Assembly: GCF_000818395.1 (NCBI RefSeq)
Contig: NZ_JWJG01000028.1
Span: forward strand, 4,161,051 to 4,225,050
Source of the DNA: Noviherbaspirillum autotrophicum
GTDB lineage: Bacteria; Pseudomonadota; Gammaproteobacteria; Burkholderiales; Burkholderiaceae_D
Length of the DNA: 64,000 nt
Direction of reading: 5' to 3'
Notes under the pieces: model-generated
What the model was told of the DNA's origin: nothing
Seen by the model: only the letters and a program-made list of their open reading frames with translations
Database searches by the model: none
Translations under genes and position numbers: made by a program
Part shown: piece after piece, positions 1 through 10,375 of the stretch
How the letters are laid out: the number at the start of each line of letters is the position of its first letter
How positions within the stretch are numbered: the stretch's first letter is position 1

Positions 1-367
1 GACCGATTGTGCGGATCATTCTGCTGTTCATTGGAACAGTCAATCGCCGGCCCTGGCGGACGCCTTATCAGGGGCGCCGAAGGGGCATTTTTCACCCTTG
101 GCGATGCCGCGTTGCCTCACAAATTTGCATCCTTAGATCGCGCGCAACACCCTGTTTGACGCACAGCATTCTGCTTTTTGAGACGGCGCAAGCAAACCCT
201 ACTTAGCAATTTCTCCTTTGCTTTAGTGACTACCATTGTCTAAAAGGTAATAGCCTTTTGAGCAGCGAGAGCACTTCGGCGGCTTTATGTCGAAACCGCA
301 ACAAGCCTACCGCGCCGGGCCATCGCGGGTATGGATCTGTTGCAAACGATGAGACTCCAGAAACGCC
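1..367. other. Upstream region without a supported gene
   Basis: I see no convincing gene here. The only + strand reading frame (9-206) has no ribosome binding site and an arginine/cysteine-rich, non-protein-like composition. The second half is AT-richer (about 180-260) and probably holds the promoter of the operon starting at 368, but no clean -35/-10 pair stands out. No ops/JUMPStart-like motif (GGCGGTAG) is visible. Confidence 0.4.
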
Positions 368-1774
368 ATGCAAGATTTAATAAGCAATAATTCTTCCCGG
401 ATGGAATTATCGATGAGGCTGATGGATGTTGTGGCGCTTGAGCTTGCCGGCGCCGTCGCCAGCCAACTTCATTTTCAGGTTCCCTTGCTCGACGCAGAGC
501 CGATTCATGCAGTGTTGCTCCATTTCTGCAGTGCCCTCGCCTTCCTCCTGTTTCCACAGCTTGAGCTGTATGGATCATGGCGCGGCCGCTCCCTGCCCGA
601 CCTGTTCCTGCGCCTGGCAGCGTCATGGGCGCTCGTGCTGATGATCGGGTTGTTCTTCAGCTTCATGATCCATCACGTCGGCCATGTGTCGCGGCTCTGG
701 CTTTTCTACTGGTACGCCATAGGCGTTGCCATGCTGATGGCGTATCGCTCCGCGGTCTACTTCGTGCTGCGCTACTTGCGCACCAAGGGCTTGAACAGCA
801 AGCGCGTGGTGCTTGTGGGCTATGGCACCACCGGACAGGAATTGCACCGTCGAGCACACGACCTCGACTGGGCCGGCTACGACGTGGTCGCGGTTCATGC
901 TGCTCCGGAAGACGCCTGCAAGATTACCGATCCCACGATCGTACGCATCCCCGACCTGCAAAAAATCCATGAATACGTCGTGGCAAATCACATCCACGAA
1001 ATCTGGATCACCCTGCCGCTGATGGAGTCGCCCAAGCTGCAGCAGCTGCAGTACCTGTTGCGTAATACGCTGGTCGACATCCGCTGGGCGCCCGACATCC
1101 TCGGCCTGCAAATGCTCAGCAACAAGATGACCAACTTCCTCGGCTTCCCGGTGGTCGATCTGAATCAGCCCATTTCGAGCGGGTTGAACGGTATCGTCAA
1201 GGATATCTTCGACAAGGTATTTGCGCTGGTTGCGCTGATCCTGCTGATTCCACTATTCGTGGTGCTGGCGGTGCTCATCAAGCAGTCATCGCCGGGACCG
1301 ATATTCTTCAAGCAGCCGAGGCTGGGACTGAACGGAAAAAAATTCAACGTCTACAAGTTCCGCACGATGAAGGTCCACGAAGAACATGGCACGGTGACGC
1401 AGGCGACCAAGAACGATCCGCGCATCACGCCGATCGGTGCCTTCCTGCGGCGCACCAGCCTGGACGAGCTGCCCCAGTTTATCAACGTCCTGCTGGGAGA
1501 CATGTCGGTTGTTGGTCCGCGGCCACATGCGCTGCAGCATAACGAGCTGTACAAGGATTTGCTCGAAATGTACATGCTGCGCCACCGCGTCAAGCCGGGC
1601 ATCACCGGCTGGGCGCAGATACATGGGCACAGAGGCGAAACCGACACGGTGGACAAGATGGCCAAGCGGGTGCAGTTCGATCTGCACTATATCCAGAACT
1701 GGTCGTTATGGATGGATATACGCATCATTGTCTGGACTGCTTTCAAAGGATGGACGGGAAAGAACGCATATTGA
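368..1774 (+). CDS. Undecaprenyl-phosphate glucose phosphotransferase, WcaJ/PssY type
   Basis: Initiating enzyme that moves a hexose-1-phosphate, usually glucose, from a UDP-sugar onto undecaprenyl phosphate at the inner membrane. The 468 residues match the usual length of polyprenyl glycosylphosphotransferases. Hydrophobic segments lie near residues 48-66, 81-103 and 111-135. A nucleotide-binding-like region follows ([11 protein letters not shown], about 146). A further membrane segment near 285 leads into the C-terminal sugar transferase domain, with [16 protein letters not shown] (about 360-370), [10 protein letters not shown] (about 376-385) and [10 protein letters not shown]. Being first in the + strand run, it probably primes the locus A repeat unit. 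The ATG at 368 has a weak ribosome site; a start at 401 or 413 is possible. Confidence 0.93.
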   Translation: MQDLISNNSSRMELSMRLMDVVALELAGAVASQLHFQVPLLDAEPIHAVLLHFCSALAFLLFPQLELYGSWRGRSLPDLFLRLAASWALVLMIGLFFSFMIHHVGHVSRLWLFYWYAIGVAMLMAYRSAVYFVLRYLRTKGLNSKRVVLVGYGTTGQELHRRAHDLDWAGYDVVAVHAAPEDACKITDPTIVRIPDLQKIHEYVVANHIHEIWITLPLMESPKLQQLQYLLRNTLVDIRWAPDILGLQMLSNKMTNFLGFPVVDLNQPISSGLNGIVKDIFDKVFALVALILLIPLFVVLAVLIKQSSPGPIFFKQPRLGLNGKKFNVYKFRTMKVHEEHGTVTQATKNDPRITPIGAFLRRTSLDELPQFINVLLGDMSVVGPRPHALQHNELYKDLLEMYMLRHRVKPGITGWAQIHGHRGETDTVDKMAKRVQFDLHYIQNWSLWMDIRIIVWTAFKGWTGKNAY

Positions 1775-2008
1775 TGAGACGCAGAGCGTGAGTCCGGTCC
1801 CACCCTGGTGCAGCAGCCGAACCGGCATCCGGTCCCGGCAACAGCACTATCTTCCGCGCCGCCCGCGCCTGCGCGGCCTCAGATTGCAGAAGAAATGCTC
1901 AGCGAACCAGCAGGTCGCGCCAGCAACATGACACACGCCAATCATCCCCGTCGCACGGCTGGCTAAAATGCATGATGCATCGTGCCATGACAATTCAAGA
2001 GGAAGAGC

Positions 2009-2977
2009 ATGAACAAGGAATCAGACAAGCGCATTTATGTTGCCGGACATCGCGGCCTGGTGGGATCGGCCATTGTGCGAACGCTACGCAAGCGCGACTA
2101 CAGCAACATCGTTACCCGCACTCATGCGGAGCTGGACCTCACCCAGCAGGCGCAAGTACGCGCCTTCTTCGAATCGCAATCGATCGATGAAGTGTATCTC
2201 GCTGCTGCCCGCGTCGGCGGTATCCATGCCAACAATACCTACCCGGCAGAATTCATCTACGACAACCTGATGATCGAGGCCAATATCATTCATGAGGCGT
2301 GGCGCGCCGGCGTCAAGAAGCTGCTGTTCCTCGGCTCATCCTGCATCTACCCGCGCATGGCGCAACAGCCCATGAGGGAAGAATACCTGATGACGGGACC
2401 GCTAGAAGCGACCAATGAGCCTTACGCGATTGCGAAGATCGCCGGGATCAAGATGTGCGAAAGCTATCGCCGGCAGTATGGCGCCGACTTCCGCAGTGTC
2501 ATGCCAACCAATCTCTATGGCCCCGGCGACAACTACCACCCGGAAAACAGCCATGTCATTCCCGCCCTGATCCGCCGTTTTCATGAAGCGAAAATGAATG
2601 GCGCGGAAAGGGTCCTTATCTGGGGCACCGGCACGCCTAGACGCGAATTCCTGTATGTCGACGACATGGCGGATGCCAGCGTCCATGTGATGGAAATGGA
2701 GCGTTCCATCTATGAGACCAATACGACGCCAATGTTATCCCACATCAATGTAGGCACAGGCGAGGACGTCACAATACGCGAGATTGCAGAGCTGATCAGC
2801 AAGGTTGTCGGCTATCAGGGGAACATCGAATTCGATACTTCCAAACCAGATGGTACGCCGCGCAAATTGATGGACACGTCGAAGCTGGCCCGGCTGGGAT
2901 GGCATCCCAGTGTCTCCCTTCAGGCAGGGCTGATCGAAACCTATCGGCAGTTCCAGGAGAGCGTGACCGGCAATTAG
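2009..2977 (+). CDS. fcl: GDP-L-fucose synthase (first copy)
   Basis: Epimerase/reductase that converts GDP-4-keto-6-deoxy-mannose to GDP-L-fucose in the cytoplasm. It is an extended short-chain dehydrogenase of 322 residues with the N-terminal NADP motif [12 protein letters not shown], the SSCIYP catalytic stretch, Tyr139-x3-Lys143 (YAIAK) and PTNLYGP, all typical of Fcl/WcaG. A strong ribosome site (AGAGGAAGAG) precedes the ATG at 2009. The gene stands 234 bp after the initiating transferase. Its usual partner Gmd is absent from this locus; the only gmd in the window is at 54415, beside a second fcl at 55566. This copy therefore either borrows substrate from the other locus or relies on a gene outside the window. 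Confidence 0.94.
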   Translation: MNKESDKRIYVAGHRGLVGSAIVRTLRKRDYSNIVTRTHAELDLTQQAQVRAFFESQSIDEVYLAAARVGGIHANNTYPAEFIYDNLMIEANIIHEAWRAGVKKLLFLGSSCIYPRMAQQPMREEYLMTGPLEATNEPYAIAKIAGIKMCESYRRQYGADFRSVMPTNLYGPGDNYHPENSHVIPALIRRFHEAKMNGAERVLIWGTGTPRREFLYVDDMADASVHVMEMERSIYETNTTPMLSHINVGTGEDVTIREIAELISKVVGYQGNIEFDTSKPDGTPRKLMDTSKLARLGWHPSVSLQAGLIETYRQFQESVTGN

Positions 2978-3167
2978 GAAAGCGCAAGACGTATCGTGAA
3001 AACACCTGCGATTGCCGGCCTTGCGTGCCCGGCCCCGGCAATCTCCCCGCGCCGCCACGCCTTGCGGCTGTCTCTTCTGACTACCTCTTCTTTATCGGAG
3101 CTGAAAGACGATACATCGACAAGAAGCTGCATTCTCGCCCACCGCCTTTCACATCGCACAATCCGGT

Positions 3168-4697
3168 ATGGATAAAAAAGCCAATCTATCAAGCAAGGGA
3201 ATCACTGCCGTATTCTGGGGCAGCTTCGGTTCGGTATTGCGCGCACTGCTGCAGATCATTACGCAAATCATTCTGGCGCGCCTGCTCGGACCGTCCGAGT
3301 ACGGGATTTTCGCCATTGCATCCATCGTCCTCAGCTTCAGCAAATTTTTCTCCGACGTCGGCATTTCCTACGGCTTGATCCAGAAAAAGACCATCAGCGA
3401 CCTGGACATCAAATTCGTATTCACATGGCAAGTCATTCTCGGCGCGACAGTCTCCTGCATCGTGTATTTTCTGGCTGCTCCGCTGTCACATTTCTTCAAC
3501 GAGGCGCGCGTCATCCCTGTCATCCGCGTCGCGTCCGTCATCTGCTTCATCACCGCGCTCGCGTCGCTCTCGATCAACCTGCTGAAGCGGGAGCTCGATT
3601 TCAAGTCGATCCAGACCGCGCAGGTCTTAAGCTATATCGTCGGCTACATTTTCATCGGCATTCCGCTTGCGGTGCTCGGCCAACAGGTCTGGGCGCTGAT
3701 TGCCGCCTTCATCAGCAGCGAAGTGCTGAATCTGGCACTGATGTTCCGGAAATCGCGGCATCCGATCGGCATCGTGCTATGGCGGCGCGACGAAAGCCAG
3801 CTGGTCGTGTACGGCGCGCGCGTTTTCCTTACCAATGTCATCAACTGGATCATCGGCAATGTCGACCGCGTCATCATCGGGCGTGCCTTCCCAGCGGCGC
3901 AAATCGGTCTTTACTCGCTTTCGTACAACCTGGTGTCGAATCCGACGCTGACTATCATCGCCGTCATTCAATCCGCCCTGTTTTCCACCAGCGCGCGCGT
4001 GCAGGACGACTTCGACCGATTGCGCAAGGCGCTGCTGACGATGATGGGCGTTGTGACGCTGGTGCTGTTCCCGGTATTTGCGGGCATCGCCGTCGCCTCC
4101 GAAACAATCCTGCAAGCGCTCTACGGCAATGCATGGCTGGGAGCGGCCGACGTCCTGCGACCGATCGCGCTGGCCATGCCGCTATACCTGCTGCTGGGGA
4201 TGGCAACGCCCCTGCTATGGGTTTCAGGACAAACACAAAAGGAATTCCTGATCCAGATCCCGGTCGCAATCGGCTTCGTGATCATAGCGGCATTTGCGGC
4301 CATGGTCTCGCTCGATACGGTCGCATGGGTCGTGTTCGGCATGTATCTCGTGCGCGCCACCGCGATCGTCGCAACCACCTGCCATGCGCTCGATCTCGGG
4401 TTACGGCGCGTCTTTCGGTCCATGCGGGGCGGCGTCGTTACCACTGCCATCACGGCCATCCTGATTGCCGTCGTCGATCTCGCCGCACGACAAACGGTGG
4501 AACTGCCGTTGCTGTGGCTCGGTGCCGACATTGTGGCCGGCTTGGCAGGAATGCTGCTGTCGCTATGGATATTCCCCAACCTGGTGAATCACCATGTTGC
4601 GCAACTCTTTGAAAAAATCGCGATGCGCCTGCCGAAACGCAGCAGCGAAAAGATCGTGCGCTTCCTGTACCGGGGGCACTTGAAAAGATCCATCTGA
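3168..4697 (+). CDS. Wzx-type polysaccharide flippase (locus A)
   Basis: Predicted inner-membrane exporter of the MOP superfamily that flips lipid-linked repeat units to the periplasm. The 509-residue protein is hydrophobic throughout, about 12-14 membrane segments. It begins with the family-typical pattern in which a short cytoplasmic start leads to VFWGSFGSVLRALLQIITQI and then ARLLGPSEYGIFA (about 41-53). This arrangement is characteristic of the WzxC/TuaB-like branch. The stop is 13 bp before the next gene, which fits co-transcription with the polymerase. The ATG has only a weak ribosome site, but the N-terminus lines up well with the family. Confidence 0.92.
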   Translation: MDKKANLSSKGITAVFWGSFGSVLRALLQIITQIILARLLGPSEYGIFAIASIVLSFSKFFSDVGISYGLIQKKTISDLDIKFVFTWQVILGATVSCIVYFLAAPLSHFFNEARVIPVIRVASVICFITALASLSINLLKRELDFKSIQTAQVLSYIVGYIFIGIPLAVLGQQVWALIAAFISSEVLNLALMFRKSRHPIGIVLWRRDESQLVVYGARVFLTNVINWIIGNVDRVIIGRAFPAAQIGLYSLSYNLVSNPTLTIIAVIQSALFSTSARVQDDFDRLRKALLTMMGVVTLVLFPVFAGIAVASETILQALYGNAWLGAADVLRPIALAMPLYLLLGMATPLLWVSGQTQKEFLIQIPVAIGFVIIAAFAAMVSLDTVAWVVFGMYLVRATAIVATTCHALDLGLRRVFRSMRGGVVTTAITAILIAVVDLAARQTVELPLLWLGADIVAGLAGMLLSLWIFPNLVNHHVAQLFEKIAMRLPKRSSEKIVRFLYRGHLKRSI

Positions 4698-4710
4698 AAG
4701 GTCGAGAAAA

Positions 4711-6156
4711 ATGGTTGACAATCAACTTTCCACGATGCTGCTCTATTTTTTCGGCGCCATCGTGATGTGTGGAATTGGAATGCTGGCAGTGGGCTTCTTT
4801 GTCGACATCAACCGGCATTTCAACAAGTGGCTGCTCGCCTTGATCAGTCCCGTCGTTCTTGCGGCAACTGCGGCCAGCAGCGTGCTTTCCGACCGCAACA
4901 TCACGAATGCGGAATTCGAAATCGGCACCGCCTCGGGCGAAGAATCCGCCATCCTGGTCTGGCTGTTGCGACTGGTAACTGCCCTGGTGCTCGGCATTTG
5001 CATAGCGCGGCTGATTTCTACCTCACAGTCCCATGAAAGCCGGCCGCGGCAAGGCGGCGCCTTGTTTGCCGCCTTCTTGTTTTTTTACGTCACCAATGCC
5101 GTTCTCAACAATATTTTCGGCATCAAGCCTGTCTTCGACCAGCGTCTTATCTATCCGGCACTGGTCTTCCTCGTGGTGTATTTGAGTCGGGGCAAGGGTT
5201 TCACGCCAATGATCGACGCCACCAAATGGGGCCTGCTGTTGTTCTGCATCGCCAGCGTGGCCGCCATTCCGCTCTTTCCACAAGCTGCGGTTCAGCAAAA
5301 CTATGCGGGCGTCCTGCCATCGATCCATATCCGCCTGTGGGGACTGGGCTCGAACCCGAACAGCATCGGCCCGCTTGCGCTGGTCCTGCTGCTCCTGCAG
5401 ATTTACCGACCGTTTAGCAGCCGTCTGCTGCAGCTGGCCGGATACGTTGTGGGCTTGATCGTGCTTGTCCTGTCGCAGTCCAAGACGGCATGGTTTGCCG
5501 CAATCATCGCCATCCCGACGCTGTGGTGGGGACACTTGCTGTATGCGGCCGAAACGCGCGGCCGCCCACGCCATTCCGCGTATACGCTGCGCAGCTTTTC
5601 GCGTCCTATCCTGGCTTGCCTGCTCGGACTGGCAGCGGTGACGGCGCTGGCCTATATTTTCATTCTGGACCCGTTCGCCAAACTGGCCAACGATGAACAG
5701 GTCACATCGCTGACCGGGCGTACCGACATCTGGGCGCTCGCCATCGATACCTGGAAACAAAACCCGTTGTTTGGCTATGGAACCTCGATGTGGGACGTGG
5801 AGTTCCGCCGCTTGAGCGGAATGAATTACGCTTACCATGCACACAACCAGTTTCTGCAATCGCTGTCGGTTGCCGGCCTGCTCGGCCTGCTCGGGCTCCT
5901 GGTCTACACATTCGTGCTGTTTCGCCAGGCATTTGCATCGAATACGGCGACCCGGGGATTTTCACTCGCCCTGTTCTGGGTCATTTTCATTCGCTACTTT
6001 ACTGAAGCGCCGCTCAACATGAGCAGCATATTCAGCGGGGAATTCGTCACCCACTTGCTGCTGTTCTCACTGGTGCTGACCAGGGGACGGGAACCTGCAG
6101 CCATACCGCATGCCCAGCACGATTACGAGCCGTTACAGAATTTACAGTGGCGATGA
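4711..6156 (+). CDS. O-antigen polymerase/ligase-family protein (Wzy-like, locus A)
   Basis: Polytopic inner-membrane protein of 481 residues that joins flipped repeat units (polymerase) or transfers chains to an acceptor (ligase); sequence alone does not separate the two. About ten to twelve hydrophobic stretches are visible. The O-antigen ligase signature lies in the C-terminal half: an SLTGRTDIWALAIDTWKQNP block, then FGYGTSMWD, and finally HAHNQFLQSLSVAGLLG with the conserved loop His residues. The ATG at 4711 is preceded by GAAAGGTCGAGAAAA, a good ribosome site. Its place directly after the flippase argues for polymerase. Confidence 0.88.
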   Translation: MVDNQLSTMLLYFFGAIVMCGIGMLAVGFFVDINRHFNKWLLALISPVVLAATAASSVLSDRNITNAEFEIGTASGEESAILVWLLRLVTALVLGICIARLISTSQSHESRPRQGGALFAAFLFFYVTNAVLNNIFGIKPVFDQRLIYPALVFLVVYLSRGKGFTPMIDATKWGLLLFCIASVAAIPLFPQAAVQQNYAGVLPSIHIRLWGLGSNPNSIGPLALVLLLLQIYRPFSSRLLQLAGYVVGLIVLVLSQSKTAWFAAIIAIPTLWWGHLLYAAETRGRPRHSAYTLRSFSRPILACLLGLAAVTALAYIFILDPFAKLANDEQVTSLTGRTDIWALAIDTWKQNPLFGYGTSMWDVEFRRLSGMNYAYHAHNQFLQSLSVAGLLGLLGLLVYTFVLFRQAFASNTATRGFSLALFWVIFIRYFTEAPLNMSSIFSGEFVTHLLLFSLVLTRGREPAAIPHAQHDYEPLQNLQWR

Positions 6157-6286
6157 TGTCCATATCTGTCAGGCTTGTGGGAAATCATACCGCTGCCAAC
6201 GACATCGATGCATTCTTTACAGGAACGTTTCGACAAGCAGGACGCTGGTAATCCGTTCAACCTAATCTCGCTTCATTCGATTCTTC

Positions 6287-7045
6287 ATGCGACCACTTAC
6301 GTTTTCCATCATCACCTGCACCTGGAACAGCGAACCTTACCTGGCGCAGTCGATCCAGTCGGTGCTGGCACAGGACTATCCGCATGTCGAATACATCTTC
6401 GTCGACGGCGGCTCGACCGACGGCACGCTGGAGCGGATCGCGTCGGTGCCGCGCCCCTACCGCCTGCTTGAAAATGTCGGCGGCGGAATCAGCCGCGCGA
6501 TGAATGAAGGCGTACGCATTGCCACCGGAGATGTAATCGCGCATCTGCATTCCGATGACTACTACACCGGCCCCAATGTGCTGTCGACGGTCGCACGGCA
6601 TCTGGAGTTAAGCCGGAGAAACTGGCTGTTCGGCCGTATCCTGCGCGATGTCGGCGGCCAGCTGGAACCGGAAAAATACATTTCGCCGCGCTACAGCTAT
6701 TCACGCCTGCTGCGCACCAATTTCATCCCCCATCCGGCCACCTTCGTGCGCCGCGAATTCATCCAGCAAGCCGGCGGCTTCGACACCCGGCTCAAGTACG
6801 CCATGGATTACGACCTGTGGCTCAAGCTGGGCGAACTGGGCGAACCGGTGCAGCTCGACGAACCGCTGGCGGCCTTCCGCGAGCATCAGGGCAGCCTGTC
6901 GACGCGCGAGCGCCTGCCCGCCCTCGACGAAGATTTCCGGGTGCGCCTGTCGCACGTCGGCGCCAATCCGTTCGCGCGCGCGCTTCACTATGCGCGCTAT
7001 CTGGTACGCCGCAAGCGCATTCTCCAGGCCGGAGCCCATGCATGA
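6287..7045 (+). CDS. Family 2 glycosyltransferase
   Basis: Cytoplasmic GT-A glycosyltransferase of 252 residues that adds one sugar to the lipid-linked repeat unit. The N-terminal nucleotide-binding region reads FSIITCTWNSEPYL, followed by FVDGGSTDGT, and the metal-binding acidic region is HLHSDDYYTG. The C-terminal half has YAMDYDLWLKLGE, a pattern common in WcaA/WbbD-like enzymes. The donor sugar cannot be read from sequence. A gap of 130 bp separates it from the polymerase gene, and its end overlaps the next start (ATGA at 7042-7045), so the two are translationally coupled. Confidence 0.9.
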   Translation: MRPLTFSIITCTWNSEPYLAQSIQSVLAQDYPHVEYIFVDGGSTDGTLERIASVPRPYRLLENVGGGISRAMNEGVRIATGDVIAHLHSDDYYTGPNVLSTVARHLELSRRNWLFGRILRDVGGQLEPEKYISPRYSYSRLLRTNFIPHPATFVRREFIQQAGGFDTRLKYAMDYDLWLKLGELGEPVQLDEPLAAFREHQGSLSTRERLPALDEDFRVRLSHVGANPFARALHYARYLVRRKRILQAGAHA

Positions 7046-7899
7046 CGACACCCGCCGTTTCCCTGATCCTCGCCACCGTCGGCCGCACGGATGAGCTTGA
7101 TCGCATGTTCGATTCCCTGGCGGCGCAGACTTTCGGGGATTTCGAGGTGATCGTGGTCGATCAAAACCAGGACGAGCGCCTGCGGCCGCATCTGGAACGC
7201 GCCAGGCAACGTGGTCTTGCCATCCGCCACCTGAAACAGTCGCAGCCCAACCTCGCCGCGGCACGGAACACGGGCATTGCCGCCGCCAGCGGAAAATGGG
7301 TCGGTTTTCCCGATGACGACTGCTGGTATGCGCCGGATCTGCTGCAGCGCGTCGTTGACCGTTTTTTGCGGCAGGACGAACCTTCCGGCGTGGTGGTGCG
7401 CTGGGTCGAGCAGGACGAGCAGCCCATGGTCGCCGGCAACCTGTCTTGGGAGCGTTCGAGCGCGTTTCGCGACATTCCGGTCAGCTCCATTACGCTGTTC
7501 TGCAGCCGCACGGTCTGCACCAGGATTGACGGCTTCGATAGCCGGCTGGGCGTCGGCCAGTGGTTCGGCGCCGGCGAGGAAACCGATTTCGTATTGCGCG
7601 CGCTGCGCACCGGGGCCGTGTTCACTTACGATCCCGCAGCCGAAGTGCACCACGCCGTTTCATCGGAGACGCCGGAGGCGACGCCGCAGGTGCGCCAGGC
7701 TGTGCGCTGCCGCGCGCGCGGCACCGGAGCGCTGTATGCGAAACATCATCTGCCGCTGTGGGTAATCGCGCGCGGCCTGATTGCACCGGTGCTGCGTCCG
7801 CTGTTGAAGGGCTCGTTCGGCGCCGACCTGGCGCTCGGCTGCGCCGTCATGCGGGGCCGCCTGGATGGGCTGCTCGGCTGGCACCGCCGCCAATCATGA
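7042..7899 (+). CDS. Family 2 glycosyltransferase
   Basis: Second GT2 enzyme, 285 residues from the ATG at 7042, which overlaps the previous stop by 4 bp. A longer frame opens at 6817 but only runs through the previous gene. Motifs: VSLILATVGRTDELDRMF, the nucleotide-binding VDQNQD, AARNTGI and the DxD-like FPDDDCWY. The C-terminal part has a GAGEETDFVLRAL block, as in GT2 enzymes whose catalytic base sits in an E/D-rich loop. Its substrate is unknown. It belongs to the run of glycosyltransferases that assemble the locus A repeat unit. Confidence 0.9.
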   Translation: MTTPAVSLILATVGRTDELDRMFDSLAAQTFGDFEVIVVDQNQDERLRPHLERARQRGLAIRHLKQSQPNLAAARNTGIAAASGKWVGFPDDDCWYAPDLLQRVVDRFLRQDEPSGVVVRWVEQDEQPMVAGNLSWERSSAFRDIPVSSITLFCSRTVCTRIDGFDSRLGVGQWFGAGEETDFVLRALRTGAVFTYDPAAEVHHAVSSETPEATPQVRQAVRCRARGTGALYAKHHLPLWVIARGLIAPVLRPLLKGSFGADLALGCAVMRGRLDGLLGWHRRQS

Positions 7900-8014
7900 G
7901 ATAACCGTGACTTTCCAACTCAAAGACATGTACAAACCATACGACAATACCAATCGGCTGGTCAGCACGGAACACTCTTCATACGAGCCTACAAGTATCC
8001 GGAGCGCGCCTCCG

Positions 8015-9154
8015 ATGAGGCTCGCGATCATCACCAACCATCCGCCGCCGTTCCGTATCCCGGTCTATGAAATCATCGGAAACATGCCCGGCATCGAACT
8101 GCAGGCCATTTTCTGCAGCAGGCGCGAACCGAACCGGCAATGGCGGCTGCCGCCGCTGCGCTTCAACCACGTGTTCTTGCGCGAACACTTCGTGACGCGC
8201 GGCGACAACTTCATTCACAACAACCTGGATGTACTCTCCGCCCTGCATCGCTTCGCGCCGGATGCGATCGTGACGACCGGGTTCAATCCGACCTATCTCT
8301 ACGCATTCAGCTATGCAATGACAAAGGGGATCGCCCATGTTCCGATGACCGACGGCACGGACGTATCGGAGCGGGCGCTGAGCGCCTGGCACAAGCGGAT
8401 ACGCCGTTTCGTATATCGCCGCTCGCAGGCGTTCATTGCAGCCAGCGCCGGCGGGCAGCGCCTGTACGAAAGCTACGGCGTCGCTCCCCAGCGCTGCTTC
8501 CGTTCCTGCCTGTGCATCGATAACGAAGAGTATCTGCGCGACGCGACGCATGAAGAAAAGAAGTACGACTTCATTTTCTGCGGCCGCATCGTCGAGGGAA
8601 AGAACCCGCTGTTCGCGCTTCGGGTGGCGCACGAGGCCGCCAGGAGCATGGGCCGCAAAATCAGCATCCTGTTCGTCGGTTCGGGCAGCCAGGAGGACCG
8701 TGTCAGGAAAGAGGCGGCTCTGATGGCCGACATGGTGCAGGCGGATTTCAACGGATTTGCCGGGCAAAACGAGTTACCTGCGTTGTACCGCTCCGCGCGG
8801 CTCTTCCTGTTCCCGACCCTGGCCGACGTCTGGGGCGTGGTGGCGAACGAAGCGGCGGCAGCCGGCCTGCCCATCATCGTGTCGCCGCATGCCGGCGTGG
8901 CGGGAGAGCTGGTGCAGCACGGCGACAACGGCTTTGTATGCGAACTGGATGTCAAGCTGTGGAGCAGGCACGCGGTCCTGCTGCTGACACAACCGGCCGT
9001 CTACGAGCGCTTCGCCCTGCGCAGCCGCGCCCTGGTGAGCCAGTACACCTTCGAGCAAGCGGCAGCCGGCCTGGTGTCCGCATGCCGCGTGGCGCTGGAC
9101 GGGAGTGAAACGGAAAAGCACCTGAGGCCCGTCAACGTAGTGAAAGGCAGCTGA
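8015..9154 (+). CDS. Family 4 glycosyltransferase (GT-B fold)
   Basis: Retaining GT-B glycosyltransferase of about 379 residues. The frame is open from 7865, but I place the start at ATG 8015 because GGAG lies 10 bp upstream and because the paralogue at 12213-13334 begins at the equivalent residue (MRLAIITNHPPPFR versus MLRIALVTNTPPPYR). ATG 7928 is the main alternative. The C-terminal donor-binding domain shows GRIVEGKNP, VGSGSQED and the E-x7-E type region FPTLADVWGVVANEAAAAGL. It is about 60% identical by eye to the - strand copy over the N-terminal 170 residues. Confidence 0.88.
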   Translation: MRLAIITNHPPPFRIPVYEIIGNMPGIELQAIFCSRREPNRQWRLPPLRFNHVFLREHFVTRGDNFIHNNLDVLSALHRFAPDAIVTTGFNPTYLYAFSYAMTKGIAHVPMTDGTDVSERALSAWHKRIRRFVYRRSQAFIAASAGGQRLYESYGVAPQRCFRSCLCIDNEEYLRDATHEEKKYDFIFCGRIVEGKNPLFALRVAHEAARSMGRKISILFVGSGSQEDRVRKEAALMADMVQADFNGFAGQNELPALYRSARLFLFPTLADVWGVVANEAAAAGLPIIVSPHAGVAGELVQHGDNGFVCELDVKLWSRHAVLLLTQPAVYERFALRSRALVSQYTFEQAAAGLVSACRVALDGSETEKHLRPVNVVKGS

Positions 9155-9205
9155 TGGCTGACCGATCCCGCTTGCAACGCGTCCTGAGCTGATCGAGGGC
9201 TGCCC

Positions 9206-10375
9206 ATGAAAATCCTGGTTGCGCATAACGCGTACCAGCAGCGCGGAGGCGAAGACATGGTTGTCGATGCCGAAATCGCGCTGTTGCGCGGGCAAGGTCA
9301 TCGCGTGAAGGTATACACGCAGCACAACGATGCGCTCAACGGCATGTCCCACAGCGCTGCGGCGATGGCGGCCGTCTGGTCGCGGCAATCGGCCGGCGAG
9401 GTCGAGCAGCTTTGCGATGAGTTTCAGCCGGAGGTCATTCATGTGCACAACACCTTCCCTCTCATCTCGCCGTCGCTGTATTGGACGGCATCGAGAAAAG
9501 GGATACCGGTAGTGCAGACCCTGCATAATTTCCGGCTACTCTGCCCGCAGGCGGTCTTCCTGCGCGACGGGAAAATCTGCGAGGACTGCATCGGCCGGGT
9601 GCCGTGGCGCTCCATCGCGCACAAGTGCTACCGCGAGTCGGCGGCACAATCGGCGGTCGTTGCCGGAATGCTTGTCACGCACCGTCTCATCGGCACCTAC
9701 CGCGAGCGCGTGACGCGGTACATCGCCTTGAATGAATTTGCACGCAACAAATATGTGGAGGGCGGGCTGCCGCATGAACGCTTTCGCGTCAAGCCCAACT
9801 TCGTCGCGTCTTCCGCCATGCCGCAGTGGGAAACACGCAATGGGGGGCTGTACGTGGGCCGGCTTTCCTCCGAAAAGGGGTTCGAGATTCTGGCGCAGGC
9901 GGTACGCGGCCTGAACGAACATCTGCTGCAGGTCATCGGCGGTGGCCCGCTGGAAGCCATGGCGCGCGCCGCATTCGGTGACCGCTATCTCGGCTTCGAG
10001 CCGCTTACCCGGATCATGGAGCGCATGCAGGCGGCGCGCTATCTGGTGGTGCCCAGCATCTGCTATGAAAATTCCCCGCGCGCCATCGTGGAAGCGTTTT
10101 CCTGCGGCGTACCGGTCATTGCCAGCCGACTCGGCGCGCTGGCCGAAATTGTGCGGGAAGGCGTGACCGGCTTGCTGTTCAAGGCCGGCGATGTCATCGA
10201 CCTGCGCGCCAAAATTGCGTGGGCAGAGACGCATCCGCAGGAAATGGTCCGCATGGGGCGCGCGGCGCGCGCCGAATACGAGGCGAAGTACACGCCGGAA
10301 CGAAACTATGCAACTCTGATGGATATCTATAACGATGCAATTGCTGCGACACGAAGAGAGCCACATGCCGCGTAA
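9206..10375 (+). CDS. Family 4 glycosyltransferase (GT-B fold)
   Basis: Glycosyltransferase of 389 residues. The N-terminal acceptor domain begins MKILVAHNAYQQRGGEDMV, a start seen in many exopolysaccharide GT4 enzymes. It contains VHNTFPLISPS and a cysteine-bearing loop (LCPQAVFLRDGKICEDC). The C-terminal domain has VGRLSSEKGFE, GGGP and the donor motif ENSPRAIVEAFSCGVPVIAS with the E-x7-E pair. A GAGGG ribosome site lies 6 bp before the ATG. The end overlaps the next gene's start by 11 bp. Confidence 0.91.
   Translation: MKILVAHNAYQQRGGEDMVVDAEIALLRGQGHRVKVYTQHNDALNGMSHSAAAMAAVWSRQSAGEVEQLCDEFQPEVIHVHNTFPLISPSLYWTASRKGIPVVQTLHNFRLLCPQAVFLRDGKICEDCIGRVPWRSIAHKCYRESAAQSAVVAGMLVTHRLIGTYRERVTRYIALNEFARNKYVEGGLPHERFRVKPNFVASSAMPQWETRNGGLYVGRLSSEKGFEILAQAVRGLNEHLLQVIGGGPLEAMARAAFGDRYLGFEPLTRIMERMQAARYLVVPSICYENSPRAIVEAFSCGVPVIASRLGALAEIVREGVTGLLFKAGDVIDLRAKIAWAETHPQEMVRMGRAARAEYEAKYTPERNYATLMDIYNDAIAATRREPHAA

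Noticed and set aside
9..206. 65-codon + strand frame at the window start
   Set aside because: No ribosome site, implausible amino-acid composition, no family features.
3425..4612. 395-codon frame within the locus A flippase
   Set aside because: Out-of-frame shadow, Arg/His-rich, no start signals.
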